64,000 bases of DNA, taken from NCBI RefSeq assembly GCF_003597395.2, contig NC_133776.1, positions 35,500,070 through 35,564,069 of the forward strand, in the 5' to 3' direction. A program made the translations under genes and the position numbers. Source of the stretch: Chelonoidis abingdonii (taxonomy: Eukaryota > Chordata > Testudines > Testudinidae). Of the stretch, positions 24,962 through 36,349 are shown in pieces (the stretch's first letter is position 1; each line of letters begins with the position of its first letter). A model generated the notes under the pieces. That model was not told the DNA's origin, ran no database searches, and saw nothing but the letters and a program-made list of their open reading frames with translations.

Positions 24962-26123
24962 TTACTTCCGAGGGAATTCTGCACACAATATATTAAAATT
25001 CTGCAAATTTTATTTATCATCAATAAACAAACATGTAGGCTCTGGTGTGGCAGTGGGGAACACAGGCCACTGGCTGCATGGAGGTGGGAGTTCACCCTGC
25101 AGCACCCTGCCCCCCGGGACAGGGACCTGGCAGTGAGGCCACTCAACCTTGACACAGCCCAAGGGTCGGTCCTGCCCCTAGATTCCAGGTGCACTAGGTG
25201 TGAGCAGGCAGGCTCAACCCAGGAGAATCCAGTGTTGAGGGGCTTGAGAGGGGTGGGGGGAGGGAAATCCAGGCGTGGGGTAAGAGGGTTCTGTGTGTGG
25301 TAATCTTGGTACGAGTGGCTCAGTGGGGGATGTGGATACATAGGGTCTCACTGGGGGGTTCTAGGTGCAGGAGCAATGGGACGCTGCAGGGGGGTCTAGG
25401 TAAAGGTGGTTGGGTCTCAATGGGAGGGGATCTGCGCATGAGGAGTTAAGCGGGGTGGGGGGGGGGCAGGCAGAAAAAGGTCCCAGATGTAGCTGGCTGG
25501 GATTCATTGGGATGGGGGTTTGGATGCAGGAGGCCCATGGGTGAGGGGGGGGCTGAGTGGGCCTGCTTACCAGGGGAGCCCCAGCTGCAGCAGAGGGGAA
25601 TGTAACATGCCAGGTTTCCACCTCCCTCCACCCAGATTTCCTTGTCTCCTTCTCTTCTGCATTCCCTCCCCCTTTCTCTCTCAATTGTTCCCTGCCCCAT
25701 CTCTCCCCCCCCCATCACTCCAACATCCCTCCTCCTTCCTTCCCCAAATGCCTCTTCCTCTCCGCACCATGGGCACTCACTGTTGTACATACAGAGAGGT
25801 AACCCAACTGGCACTAGGACCCAGAAAGCAGCATCCTGCTGCAGAGCCCAGGTGCAAGCACCAACAGCTGGGCAGCTCTGTGCTCTCAGGAATGGGGAGG
25901 CCTCAGTGGCATGTGATCCTCTGTGCCTCCTCCAATCTCTCCGTTTGGGGGACATTGCCTCCCCCTCACTACACGCTGGGTTTCCCCAATCTTCCCTTCC
26001 TCTCCCCCTACCCTGCATGCAGCTTCCCTTTGCTTCCATTTCACTTTCTGCAGGAAGCAAAGAAATCTGCGGGGGGCGTAGGGGAAACGTTTTCTGGGTG
26101 CACTCAGAATTCCCCCAGGAGTA
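24962..26123. mobile_element. Non-autonomous DNA transposon, 1.2 kb, GC-rich core
   Basis: Left TACTTCCGAGGGAATTCTG and right CAGAATTCCCCCAGGAGTA are inverted repeats. Both flanks contain ATAATT, but an exact duplication cannot be fixed. The core has G-rich then C-rich halves, which explains the long paired open frames on both strands at 25446-26144; none has a known motif. It looks like a turtle repeat family, probably hAT. Confidence 0.65.
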
Positions 26124-26813
26124 ATAATTAGAAACCCTTACCACAAGATAAATGGGTTATAATATGCAATGTTTTATAATAATGTTTGTACTTTTTTTTT
26201 TTTTTTGGAAAAAAAGGTCATCTTACATTTTTCAAGTCAACTCCTATTATTCAGAACATATATTTCAGAAAACATGTGTTTAACATGCTTGCAAGAGATA
26301 CAGAATGGAGGAATAAATTTTCACTGTTCACATCCAATGAAGACTCACAGGATGACATTGGTTTGTGTTTTAAACATATCTGTACTTTGAGATTCTGTAG
26401 TGCAATCACCACTCCTTGTTTTTACCTCTACCAAGAAGCAGGGATGGAAGTGACTAGCTAGAACAGCATATTTTAAACTATATGAATAATCTGACCCCAG
26501 CATCTCCTGTGTGCAATCTGTATTCTCACATTCGCAGCAGATATTTTCCAGATCCCTATAAGCCATGGCCTGCCATTAATTGTCATTTAAAAGCTATTTT
26601 ATCCCATGCTGCTTTCAGCAAGGAATCACTGATATGTCTTACATGAAGAACCTCTACATGCATTGCAGACATGATTATTTTGGCTTATTGCAATGATTGT
26701 AGTGTAGATTGTATATCCCTTTTATACCAAGAAAACGATCATTCATGTTTTCTTCTAGTGGGAAGTCACTTTCATGAATGCAGCCAGTGGTGTAATCTGA
26801 CAAAATGCTATAC

Positions 26814-27216
26814 CACCGTTTCCCAAATGGTTGGTTCTGATCCACCAGTGGGACACGAGTAGGGTCTAAGTACTCTTCCCCCCATGCTCTCACTTCCCCA
26901 GGACAGCAAGGAATGGCACGTGGAGCAGTATCTGGGCAGCAGTGTGGAGGAAGCACCTCCGGGATACAAGCAGGATGGGGCAAGCTGCTGACTGTCCACT
27001 CACTGGCTCCAGACACATACTCCACACCGTTGCTGCCACCCCAGATCCTGCTCATTTTACCAGCAGCCTGGTAGTGATCACGGCCACCTAGGGCTGCAGG
27101 AGAGGGCAGGGCTGAGAAGAGTCAAGCAGGAGGCCTGGGCTGAGAAGGGGAGGGCAAGGGTAATGGGGTCCCCAAAGACAAAATGGTAGCCTTAGTAAAA
27201 CTTTTGAGAACCTCTA
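26814..27216. mobile_element. hAT-type MITE
   Basis: CACCGTTTCCCAAATG at the left and CTTTTGAGAACCTCTA at the right resemble CAGTGGTTCTCAAA-type ends. Flanks TGCTATAC (26806-26813) and TACTATAG (27217-27224) match at 6 of 8 positions. Confidence 0.6.
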
Positions 27217-28195
27217 TACTATAGCCTTGCATTTAATTTAAGAGCACTGAACAGACATACACTACCCGAATTATGAAAACTTCATAATATAAAATTTATA
27301 GTCCTGATGTAATTAGCATATTATTGAAGTTCTTTACAGCAGTTACAGTAAGACACTCAGTTAGGTTGTCAGAGATTAAATATCGAAAATACAGATCTCT
27401 TAGAGTCAGCTTTTGTGCATCTTTTTGTAGTTGCCCTTGTAAGCAATTTTGTTCCAAGATCAGAATGCTCAATCTAAAAAGAGCCCAGTAGCCCAAGCTC
27501 AAAGAAAACCATGGTTTTCCTACTTTGCAAACAGCACATCCGATGTGGCATAAAAGGAATAGGCCCATATCCTTACTCCCAGTGAAGTAAAACAATCAGA
27601 CATCCTGCCTGAGGGTCATATACCCATCCATAAAGGGAAGGTCACCACATAGCTTCAGGAACCCTCTTGCACTACCAAAGGCTAAGTACACTGTCTCAGC
27701 AACCCTCCCAGCACCTTCTCCCGTATAAGACAAGGAAATTTTGACCATAACCTCTAACCCCCAGCATGACACAGCACTGTGCCACCACAAGCTGGATGCT
27801 CTATTGCATCACAGTTACTATTAATAGCATTTTTTTTTTAAGTCTCATTCTTATGAATATGGATATAAGACATTTGGTTGTCAAACATAATGTGTTAGAC
27901 TAATAACAGCTTTATTAGTTGTGGATATTTGTTGTAGTAGTTTGATATTTTTAAAGGGGGTTGCTTGGTAAAGGTGCTGATGGAACGTAGGCATCCCTAG
28001 GAGATGGATTTAAGGATGTGGTAAAGTGACGGTGGTCTGTGCCTGCAAGTGGAGAAGTAGAAAGAAATGTATCATTAGGAGACCACTTTTTTTTCGTGGT
28101 TGTAAGTCAAAAATGTTTTGAGCTTAACAACCCAAATGCAAAACATGGCTGTGAAAAAAAACACTCTAAGGTGTTTGTTTAGTATTTATGCATTA

Positions 28196-29165
28196 ATGTC
28201 ACACCCTGTAGTGAGGAGGTGGGACTTTCCTCCACCCCAGAGAGGGACAAGCCCATCCGGAGACTGGAGTGGGCGGAGCTAGGGAGCCTGCCCCTCAGAT
28301 GGTTAGGCAGTGACCCGCAAGCATAAAGGCTTGCCCTCAGAGCTCACTAGGGAGCCAGTCAGCCACTGCACAGGCCAGATGTCTCCAGCCTAGCCCACAA
28401 CTGGGAAACCCCACGGCCCAAGGTGCCACTAGGACTGGCCTGACTTGCCCTGCGCTCACTACCCGGAGGAGGTGCCAGACCTGCCGCTTGCCCACTACCC
28501 CGAGGAACCCATGGTGCTGGACCCCTCAGAGGACACCACTCTGACCCAGGTACTATCCAAGGGGAAGTCTGAAAGTACCCCAGGGGCAGCTGACCCTAGT
28601 CTGGCTGCAGCACTACCAGAGTCCATATCAGTGTGTTGTGGCCAGGATCCCCACTGACTCAGGAGCAGGTCTTCTGCCGCTGCTAGGGCCCCGGGCTGGG
28701 ACGCAGTGGAGTGGGAGGGCCTGCATCCCCTCTGCCACCCATGAGTTGGGTGACAGCTTCCCCCTCTCCCAGGCCTTGGACCTACTGTTGTTGCTCAGCT
28801 CTGCCTGAGGGCCTGAGCCCCTGACTCATTGCTGCCCTGCCCTGACCCAGGGCCTGGGCTTATTGCTACTGTTTCTACTGCCGGAGCACCTGACTCACTG
28901 TTGCTCCGCCCTGACCCAGGGTCTGGGTTTATTTCTCTTGTACTGTGGTTGCTTAGCCCTGCCTGAGGGCATGAGCACCTGATGCATCATTGCCCTGCCC
29001 TGACCCAGGGCCTGGGCTTATGGTGCTTACTCCAGTTACTGCAAGGACCACCAGGAAAGACTCCCACAGCTGGCCTAATTCCCCAAACCTTAGCAGTGTG
29101 CAGTGAGCCAGTGTGGCTCCCTTCCGCCCCAGAGAAGGTTGAGCCCCGGCCAGCACTTCTACACA
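28196..29165 (+). repeat. LTR-like composite repeat with tandem 80-90-bp units
   Basis: Begins near TGTCACACCCTGTAG and has a 'gcataaagg' TATA-like site near 28321, which would suit an LTR promoter. From about 28810 a unit with the core CTGACCCAGGGCCTGGGCTT recurs at about 28842, 28910 and 28998. The frame at 28445-28657 repeats HYPEE (AHYPEEVPD, AHYPEEPM) but has no known domain. LTR identity is inferred; the right boundary and target duplication were not found. Confidence 0.4.
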
Positions 29166-29737
29166 CCCACATACAGATTCATAGAATCCTCCTCTCTCCC
29201 AGATTCTACCAAGAATTTAAATATATAAATAGTAAGAGAGTGATTGCCAGAGACAAATTTTAGCTAGAAATCGATTTCAGACTCCTCCTATTAAAAATGC
29301 ATGAAAAGAAAAAAATACAAAAGAAATTCAAAGGGCATAAAAGCTATTATGTGAACACTGCCACTGAAAGGCCACTTAGAGAGCAAAGTAAGAATATTTA
29401 CCTCATTCTGAGCCCACTTCAGACAACTATGGACTTTGAAATTAAAAAGGCGCCACAACACAGTGCCAAGACAGTCTAAAGCATGTGTGCAAGCATCCTC
29501 ACATAGCTATGAAATCTGGGTGTATTAGTAGAGGTATGCCAATACTACACTAACAAACTCAAAGAGTTAAATATGATAATTTTGTCTTTTAAGAAGGCCA
29601 AACACAAAGGAGGACAGAATTACTACTGATTTAAATGAGCAAATCATGTTAAAATCTTTCATATCCTTGGTAATCTGTATTTGTCATTTCTTGCACTGTA
29701 CAGTAGCAGCTAAAGCAGATGTGCCCTAACCACTGGA

Positions 29738-29800
29738 CATAGCCTAGGATGTGGATTTGAGTCCCTGAGCTGTTAATCTTCCTGTGTGACCCTGGACAAG
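29738..29800 (+). repeat. MIR SINE, 5' part (interrupted)
   Basis: The segment reading TGTGTGACCCTGGACAAGTC matches the conserved MIR core. The element is broken here by the miniature transposon at 29801-30093 and resumes at 30094. Confidence 0.65.
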
Positions 29801-30093
29801 TCACTATCCGCTGGATCAGCGGGCAGCGATCGATCCAGCGGGGATCGATTTATCATGTCTAGTGTAGATGCCATAAATCAAGCCCCAAGAGCTCTCCCAT
29901 CAACTCCTGTACTCCAGCTTGGCAAGAGGTACAGGCAGAGTCGACAGGGGAGCAGCAGCAGTCGACTCACCGCGGTGAAGACACCACAGTAAGTTGATCT
30001 AAGTACGTCGACTTCAGCTATGTTATTCACGTAGCTGAAGTTGCGTAACTTAGATTGATCCCCACCTCACCCCCGCCAGCGTAGACCAGGCCT
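29801..30093. mobile_element. MITE inserted into a MIR, with a long imperfect hairpin
   Basis: Right end CGTAGACCAGGCC is of the turtle 'AGGCCTGGTCTAC' type. Segment 29993-30060 forms an imperfect hairpin (GATCTAAGTACGTCGACTTC pairs with its near-complement). GATCGATC-rich left end. Non-coding. Confidence 0.65.
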
Positions 30094-30200
30094 TAGGGGA
30101 CTGAGACATAGGGAGGCTATCTATAAAAATAGGGATAACGGTACTTCCTTGCCTCTCAGGTGAGGTAGGTGAGTCATTCAGGTACTATGGTAAAGGGGGC
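30094..30200 (+). repeat. MIR SINE, 3' part (continuation)
   Basis: Continues the MIR with 'ggggactgagacatag', 'aaaatagggataa' and 'acttccttgcctc', matching the middle and 3' part of the core-SINE after the inserted miniature. Confidence 0.6.
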
Positions 30201-30339
30201 CATACAGATACCTAAAGTAGACAGAGACAGATGCTACCCTAAGCAATGGTGTAATTTTCTCAACTGTAACAAGATAGAATATTTAAATTAAAAGTACAAT
30301 AAAAGCTTTTTTAACTGCCATGTTGGAAGAAGGGGGGTG

Positions 30340-30665
30340 CCAGTATATTAAAAGCGCTGGTTAACTCAGCGGTAGGAGTTTGGAGTGTTGGGGGAGAGGT
30401 TGCGGGGCACATTCTGGGAGGGGGCTCTGGGTATTGGATGCGGGGACCCCCACCTCCGGCATCTCCCTGCAAGCAGCAACCTGTCCCTGCTGCTCCTAGT
30501 GGAGGCACAGTCAGGTGGCTCGGCTCTACAAGCAGACACGCTGCCTCCGTCTCCAGGTACCGCCCCCGACAGCTCCCATTGGCTGTGGTTCTCAAGGACA
30601 GCATTCCTGCAGAGCTGCCTGGCCACACCTCTGCTAGCAACAGCAGGGACAGGGAGCTGCCTTTG
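30340..30665. mobile_element. GC-rich hAT-like fragment
   Basis: Shares ACCGCCCCCGACAGCTCC and the neighbouring 'cccattggctgtggttctcaa' passage with the element at 15900-16565. No terminal repeats remain. The open frames on both strands are GC artefacts. Confidence 0.45.
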
Positions 30666-30672
30666 GAGTGCT

Positions 30673-30847
30673 TAGAATCATAGAATATCAGGGTTGGAAG
30701 GGACCTCAGGAGATCATCTAGTCCAACCCCCTGCTCAAAGCAGGACCAATCCCCAGACAGATTTTTACCCCAGTTCCCCAAATGACCCCCTGAAGGACTG
30801 AACTCACAACCTGGTTAGAGGCAATGCTCAAACCACTGCAGCTATCG
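30673..30847 (-). mobile_element. Tortoise-type polIII SINE (tRNA-derived head, CR1-like tail)
   Basis: On the minus strand it reads a tRNA-like head with a damaged A box (GATAGCTGCAGTGG, where TAGCTCAGTGG is expected) and a good B box (GGTTGTGAGTTCAGTCC), then a body and a tail that matches the CR1 3' end (GGTTGGACTAGATGATCTCC to ATTCTATGATTCTAA). This head-and-tail arrangement is the published turtle polIII/SINE. Another copy is at 46143-46289. Confidence 0.85.
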
Positions 30848-31706
30848 ATCCAGAATGCGTTCAGACGGCAAGGAACACAGAGAGCAAGTCTGACACACAG
30901 GAATTCTTCCAAACCTCACAGATGGAGGTGTCAGCATATGCCACTATAGCTACTACTTACATGAAGATGTGCCAAATCTAGCTCCATTGCTCCAGTCCAT
31001 GGAGTGATGAGCCTACAACCAAAATTACTCATGACTAACTTCTGGAGGTGCAGCACCCAGCACATCTGCACCCAGGGTCCTCAGACACTACCGCCATGCC
31101 AGTTCTCCCAGAGCATGCCCGCAGCCCATCGCATACCCCAGCCCTTGCAGACCACACCACTGCACTATAGAACGGATTTCAGTGAGATCGAAGAAATCCC
31201 AGTTTATGAGCTTGAGGTGGTGGAAGTGCGTAGGGCTTCTTACTGTACGATACTCGACAAACGACCCAGTGGAGTCAGTGAGAAGTAAAGGTTATTGAAT
31301 GTGTCACTGTCATGCCAGAAGTGACACAAGTGAGCCGCGTTCAGTGTAAAATTGCAGTTCTATTGCTAGTATGTTTCTAACAATAGAGAACCAAGAAACA
31401 GAGCCTAGGGTTACTATACTATTTCAAGTTGTATAGCTATGGAATCCTACCATTTTCCACATATTAAGACATACGTTAAATCTAACAGGTGTGTTAAGTT
31501 TTTTGGCGAGGAGTCTATACGACCACAAATACTTAAGAAACCACAACTTTATATCTATATATACAGATGTAATCAAGTGCATTGTCAATACTAAACAGCT
31601 TCTGAGTTTCTGAAAATTATAGACCAATTGCGTAATACCAGTAGCAATACCTGACGTAGATGAATTCTATTTAGATTCATTTGAAGATTAGAATGTCATT
31701 ATAAAT

Positions 31707-33123
31707 CAGGGGTGCAACCTTTCAGAATGCGGTGTGCCGGTTTTCATTTAGTCTCTCATTATTAAGTTTTTGCTGCCTGGTAATACATTTAATGTTTTTA
31801 GAGGGTCTCTCTCTCTAGCTGATTATATTATATAACAAACTAGTGTTTGTTGTAAATAAAGGGTTTCAAAATGTTTTAAGAGCTTCTTTAAATTAAATAA
31901 AATGTTGAATCTACGGCTGCCGGTCTCATCTCCGTGCTTGTCGTAGGGTTCTGTTACGTAGGGCCGCAGCGGTGGCATTTCGAAGGCCTGCAGGGGTGAC
32001 GCGGTGCAGCTAGAGACCGCCAGACCTGCTGCGGCTGTGCAGGGCGGGGCAGGACCCACGAGGCTGGTATGTGAGGGGGTTAGTGTGAGGTGCAGAGGGC
32101 GGCGGTATGGGTGGGTGCCAGGTCAGGCGGGTTAGGTGTCGGGGGGTAAGATGAAGTGGTCAAGCCTGAGGGTGTGGTAGTATGGTGAAGGTACAGGACT
32201 CAGGGAAGGGCGGGGCTCGGGGGCTGTGGGTCGTGGGGTGGGTGTCAGGCGGAGAGTGTGAGGTGGAGACTGCCCCTGATAACACATCAACCCCGCTGCT
32301 CTTGTCCTCTGACTACCCTCCTGGCTACCCCATCATGTATTAGCTCCCTGTTCCTTTCCCAGACTGGACTCTACCCCTTTCTAATGCCCTTATCACACCC
32401 TGTCCCCCTACCCGGGCTCATGCTACTCTGCACTCCTGGCGCTCTAAGAGACCAGACTTCGCCGACCCATCAACCCCCCCCAATCTTGCCCCTGACACAC
32501 CACCTTTCAGAGACCCCCACTACTCTCCCCGCCAGGACCCTCTTGATCTGGCCCCTGACTGGTGACCATTACCCCTGCCCTACAACCCGGGACTCCCATG
32601 CCCCATCCAACCCACCCTGCTCCTTGTCCCCTAACTGCCCCCACCCCTTATCCAACCCCCCCAGCCCTGAGCCCCTTACCATGAGGCTCCACACACAGAG
32701 CTAGATACGCTGCTCTGCGGGAGCACACAGCCCCGCCCCTCCGGTTGAGCGGGGAGCGTGTCTGCCTCCCAGCGGAGCCAAACGCTGCCCTCGGGAGCGC
32801 GCAGCCCAGACCCCCAGAGCGCTGCACGTTGCGACAGGGCTCCAGGGGAGGGGAGAAGGTGTGGGAGGGGCCAGCAGCTTGCTGTGCTCAGCCCCGCGCT
32901 CCGGCCCAGGAGCGCGGACCCCGCGGCTTGCCATGCAGGGAGAATGGGGCCATTTGCCCACCCCGTGCGCACGGCTATGCTTCTGCTCCCTGCCCCCGCG
33001 GGAGAAATGGAGGGCAGAGGAGAGTGCGCCGGGCTGGGCAGGATTTTTAGTGGCATGCTGGAGTCCTGGCAGGCTCCAGTGTGCCATTAAAAACTGGCTC
33101 ACGTGCCATAGGTTGCCAACCCG
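31707..33123. mobile_element. 1.4-kb hAT-type element with GC-rich core and perfect 8-bp duplication
   Basis: Begins CAGGGGTGCAACCTTTCAG and ends AGGTTGCCAACCCG, flanked by identical TTATAAAT repeats (31699-31706 and 33124-33131). Its outer left part resembles 48951-49237. The core (32000-33060) is very GC- and CpG-rich and gives many overlapping open frames on both strands, none with a recognisable domain. No transposase. Confidence 0.8.
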
Positions 33124-33177
33124 TTATAAATGAATGCAAGACTAGGGGTTTCCTTGGTTCAATTGAGCATGAATCCT

Positions 33178-33327
33178 AATCAGAATTTTAAAAATGTAGG
33201 ACTAGAAGGGAACTCAATAGGTCATTAGCACTGAGGTTAGTCTAGGTAATACTTAAACGCCTGTCAGCAAAGGACCGTCTAACATGTCTAAACCTGCAAT
33301 AGTGGAGATTTCATAATCTCCCTAGGT
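33178..33327 (-). repeat. CR1 LINE fragment, interrupted
   Basis: Antisense CR1 segment ending in 'tggagatttcataatctccctagg'. It is split by the hAT element at 33328-33940; the matching continuation is 33949-33999. Confidence 0.55.
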
Positions 33328-33940
33328 CAGTGGTTCTCAAACTGTCTCTCTTCACGGACCACTTGAAAACTGCTGAGGGTATCAGTGGACCACTTAATGA
33401 TCTTTCCAAATGTTGTTTGTACCATTAGCTAACTATTGTATAGCCCTTTTATCCAAAGCACTTTATTAAAAAAAACTTTAACACATTTTTTTGTTCTACC
33501 AAAAAAAGCACACAACTCATTAAAATATCAGTAGTCTTACCCTCTCTCTCCTGCTGCAGCAGTCCCCGAGCTGGGGCTGAGAAGGAGGCAGGGTGGTCTC
33601 TCCCTTGCCACAGCAGTGACAGAGCTGAGGTTGGGAAGGAGGGCTGTCTCCCTCTGGCGGCAGGAAAAGTCGCCTCTTTCTCTGGCCACCACAGCCAAAT
33701 TCTTCCCACCCACCCCCCGTTTCTCACCCAACAGCCTCCTCCCAACTATTCCCTCCCCCCGCCAAGGCCATCACCTCACCTTGCATGTGTGTCTTCTCCA
33801 GAGTCCAGGCACCTAATTAGTGGACTCATCCTTGCACTGCTCCACTAATTAGGTGGGTGGCCCTTCCTTCTCTTGCATGTGACAGCTCAGGCACACATCT
33901 TACAGGGAACTATCTGCGGACTACAGTCTGAGTATCTCTG
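33328..33940. mobile_element. hAT-type element inserted in a CR1
   Basis: Begins CAGTGGTTCTCAAACTG; the right end (TGAGTATCTCTG) is diverged. Flanks both end in TAGGT, which fits a decayed 8-bp duplication of the CR1 text 'cctaggt'. Sequence near 33410-33440 is an inverted relative of 34240-34330. Confidence 0.6.
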
Positions 33941-33948
33941 GATTAGGT

Positions 33949-33999
33949 ATTACGAAAAAACTGTAAGGATATTTAAACACTGAAACAAATTACCTAGGG
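33949..33999 (-). repeat. CR1 LINE fragment (continuation)
   Basis: Short continuation of the CR1 from 33178-33327 beyond the hAT insertion, before the next hAT starts at 34000. Confidence 0.4.
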
Positions 34000-34406
34000 C
34001 AGTGGTTCTCAAACTGTGGTCCACGGACCACCAGTGGTCCACGAGCTCCATTCAGGTGATCCGCGGATAGTTCCCTCTAAGGTGTGCGCAGCCATGACTC
34101 CACTAAAGACAACTTTCCCCAGCTCGAGGGCTGCTGCGTCGGGGGAGAGAGCACATCCATCACATTAGAAAAGTAAGACTACCGATATTAAAATGAGTCA
34201 TTGCTCTTATTTGTACAACAAAAAATGTTAATTAAATTATTTTTTAATATAGCACTTTTATCCAAAGCGCTTTACAATAGTTAGCTAATGGAACAAACAA
34301 CATTTGGAAGGATCATTAAGTGGTCCACTGAGATCCTGAGCAATTTTCAAGTGGTCTGCAGAACAAAAACAAACAAACAAAAAAAAAAAAAACTTAAGAA
34401 TCACTG
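34000..34406. mobile_element. hAT-type MITE
   Basis: CAGTGGTTCTCAAACTG at the left and TTAAGAATCACTG at the right are inverted repeats, and 'ggtccacggaccaccagtggtccac' near 34018 is palindromic. An 8-bp duplication is not clear. It includes an A-rich tract near 34379-34392. Confidence 0.65.
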
Positions 34407-35211
34407 CCCTGTACCATTCATATATAGTTTTAATTCCTGATTTAAGTACAAAATTCAGCTTTAACTATCAAGTCAAGACTAATGTTTTCAGAACAAAAGC
34501 GTACTTGTTTCTTCACCATGGACACATCTTCTGTGACACTGAGCAAGCTAATAAGACTATTTTGGAGAGAGTTGGAAGTGCACAGCAATTAAGATCAGCT
34601 ATGTGGATTAAACCTAGTTTGCACTGCAAGTTTGTTTTCTACCACACCTTAATTACCAAAGCTGACAGGAGGCCGTTAAGTATATAGCACTGCTCTTCTC
34701 TGTCAGTCTTAGAGAAAATAAAATATGATCTATACAGTTACACTTCAGACATCTTCGGGATAATCTTCTGAAGGTAACTGAATATCAGTTTTAAAAGTTT
34801 AATGCTGACAATAATATCTGAAACAACCCTAAGCATATATTTTCCCACTATTTACATAATTTCCCTCTTCCAAAGTAATATCTGAACCAAAATTAATGGC
34901 CACTTCACTCTGTAGAATAAGAACCTGATGTTCCATCATTGCACAATGCATTTTAGATTTGAAATATCTGTCTCACTACACTACAAAGGAAGTACCCTTT
35001 GAAGCAGTAGTAAAAAACAAAAATTAAAATTGGAACATAGGAAAAACTGTATCTGCTCCTGTAGGGTATGAAACAGATTATGTGAAAAATTGCATGAATA
35101 AAGCTCTACAGTAAATAATTCCAAACCACAACCACTGCAGTAGGTGTTAAAACTATATGAACTCCAGAAGTTTTAGGGTAATTTTGAATGAGGTCATATG
35201 CAGAAGCTAAC

Positions 35212-36010
35212 ACAGAGGTGGGCAAAGAACAGCCCACGGGTCACATCCGGACTGCAAGATCCTCCTGCCCGGCCCTCAAGCTCCTGGCTCGGGAAGCTAG
35301 CCCCAGACCCTCCCCCGCAGCCTCAATGCGCTCGCTGCACCGCCATGCTCTGGGCGGTGGGCTGTGAGCTCCTGGGGGCTGGTCTCTCAGGTACATGGTG
35401 GTGGCGGCATGGTCACATCGGGGGGGGGGGGGGGGCCTGCGATGCAGAGTTGGGTGTGCAGTGGTGCAAGGAAGCGGCTTCAGAGCAAAGGATGATGCAT
35501 GCGAGACGGAGTCTGGTCATAACGAGGGGGCTACAGAGAAGGGAGTGGGGTACAGAGGCGGTTTGGTGCAGGGCAGAGGCGTTAGGGCAGAGAGTTGGGG
35601 GGCAGGGTGCAGGAGGGGTTGAAGCTGGGGTTGCAACACCTTACTCTAAAGCAGCTTCCGGGTAGTTTGCAGAGCTCTCTGAATGCCTGCCCTGTGCTGG
35701 CCAGAGGCATGGCCCCTGTGGGAGGGGCAGCGGCGGCGGGCTCTAGGTGCGAAGGGATTGCGTGCCTCCAGAATACATCCCCCAAAGATTCCCATTGGCT
35801 GAGTCCCCTTCCATCGCATAGAGTGTGCTGCGGGCAGCTGTGCCTGGAGGCAAAGGCAAACGCACATGGAGCCTCGTGCCCCCCGGCACAGGGGCATCTC
35901 AGAGCGGCCACAGGCCCATGGGCACATGGGGGGCAATCTCACGGCTGGATCCAAAGCCCTGAGGGGCCGGTAGTTGCCACATTGCTTAGGCAACACCAGG
36001 AACAATCTAG
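35212..36010. mobile_element. GC-rich hAT-like repeat with G-run
   Basis: Begins CACAGAGGTGGGCAAAGAAC and continues with 'gggtcacatccgg', as in a common turtle hAT repeat. It includes a 16-G run at 35420-35435. The expected right terminal repeat is not seen, so the right edge is approximate. The long open frames are GC artefacts. Confidence 0.5.
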
Positions 36011-36349
36011 GCTTTTAGACAAGTGTTACTTGTATCAGCATTAAGTCTATTTAACCATTCTGCAAAGAAAGCATAATGGATATAGACAGGTTTCTTGCAT
36101 GATAACTATTATGGCTTTTTCTTGATCCAGAATACATGAATTGAAGAAATTATAAGCCAAATAAATAGTTCAAGGCTAAGTTCTGTTGTACAGGATAAAG
36201 AGTCTTGTGGATAAGGAGAAGCAGTGGATGTGTATACCTAAACTTTAATAAGAATATCATGCGAGACTGTATCAAATGCCTTATCAATAAACTAGGCAAA
36301 TACAACTAGATGGGGCTACTATAAGGTGGGTGCATAATGGCTGGATATA

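Noticed and set aside
25446..26144. Long paired open frames (232 and 203 residues) on both strands
   Set aside because: They lie in the G-rich/C-rich core of a DNA transposon with inverted ends; low stop frequency follows from composition, and the proteins have no known motif.
32258..33133. Cluster of frames on both strands, up to 148 residues
   Set aside because: Inside the hAT element at 31707-33123; composition effect.
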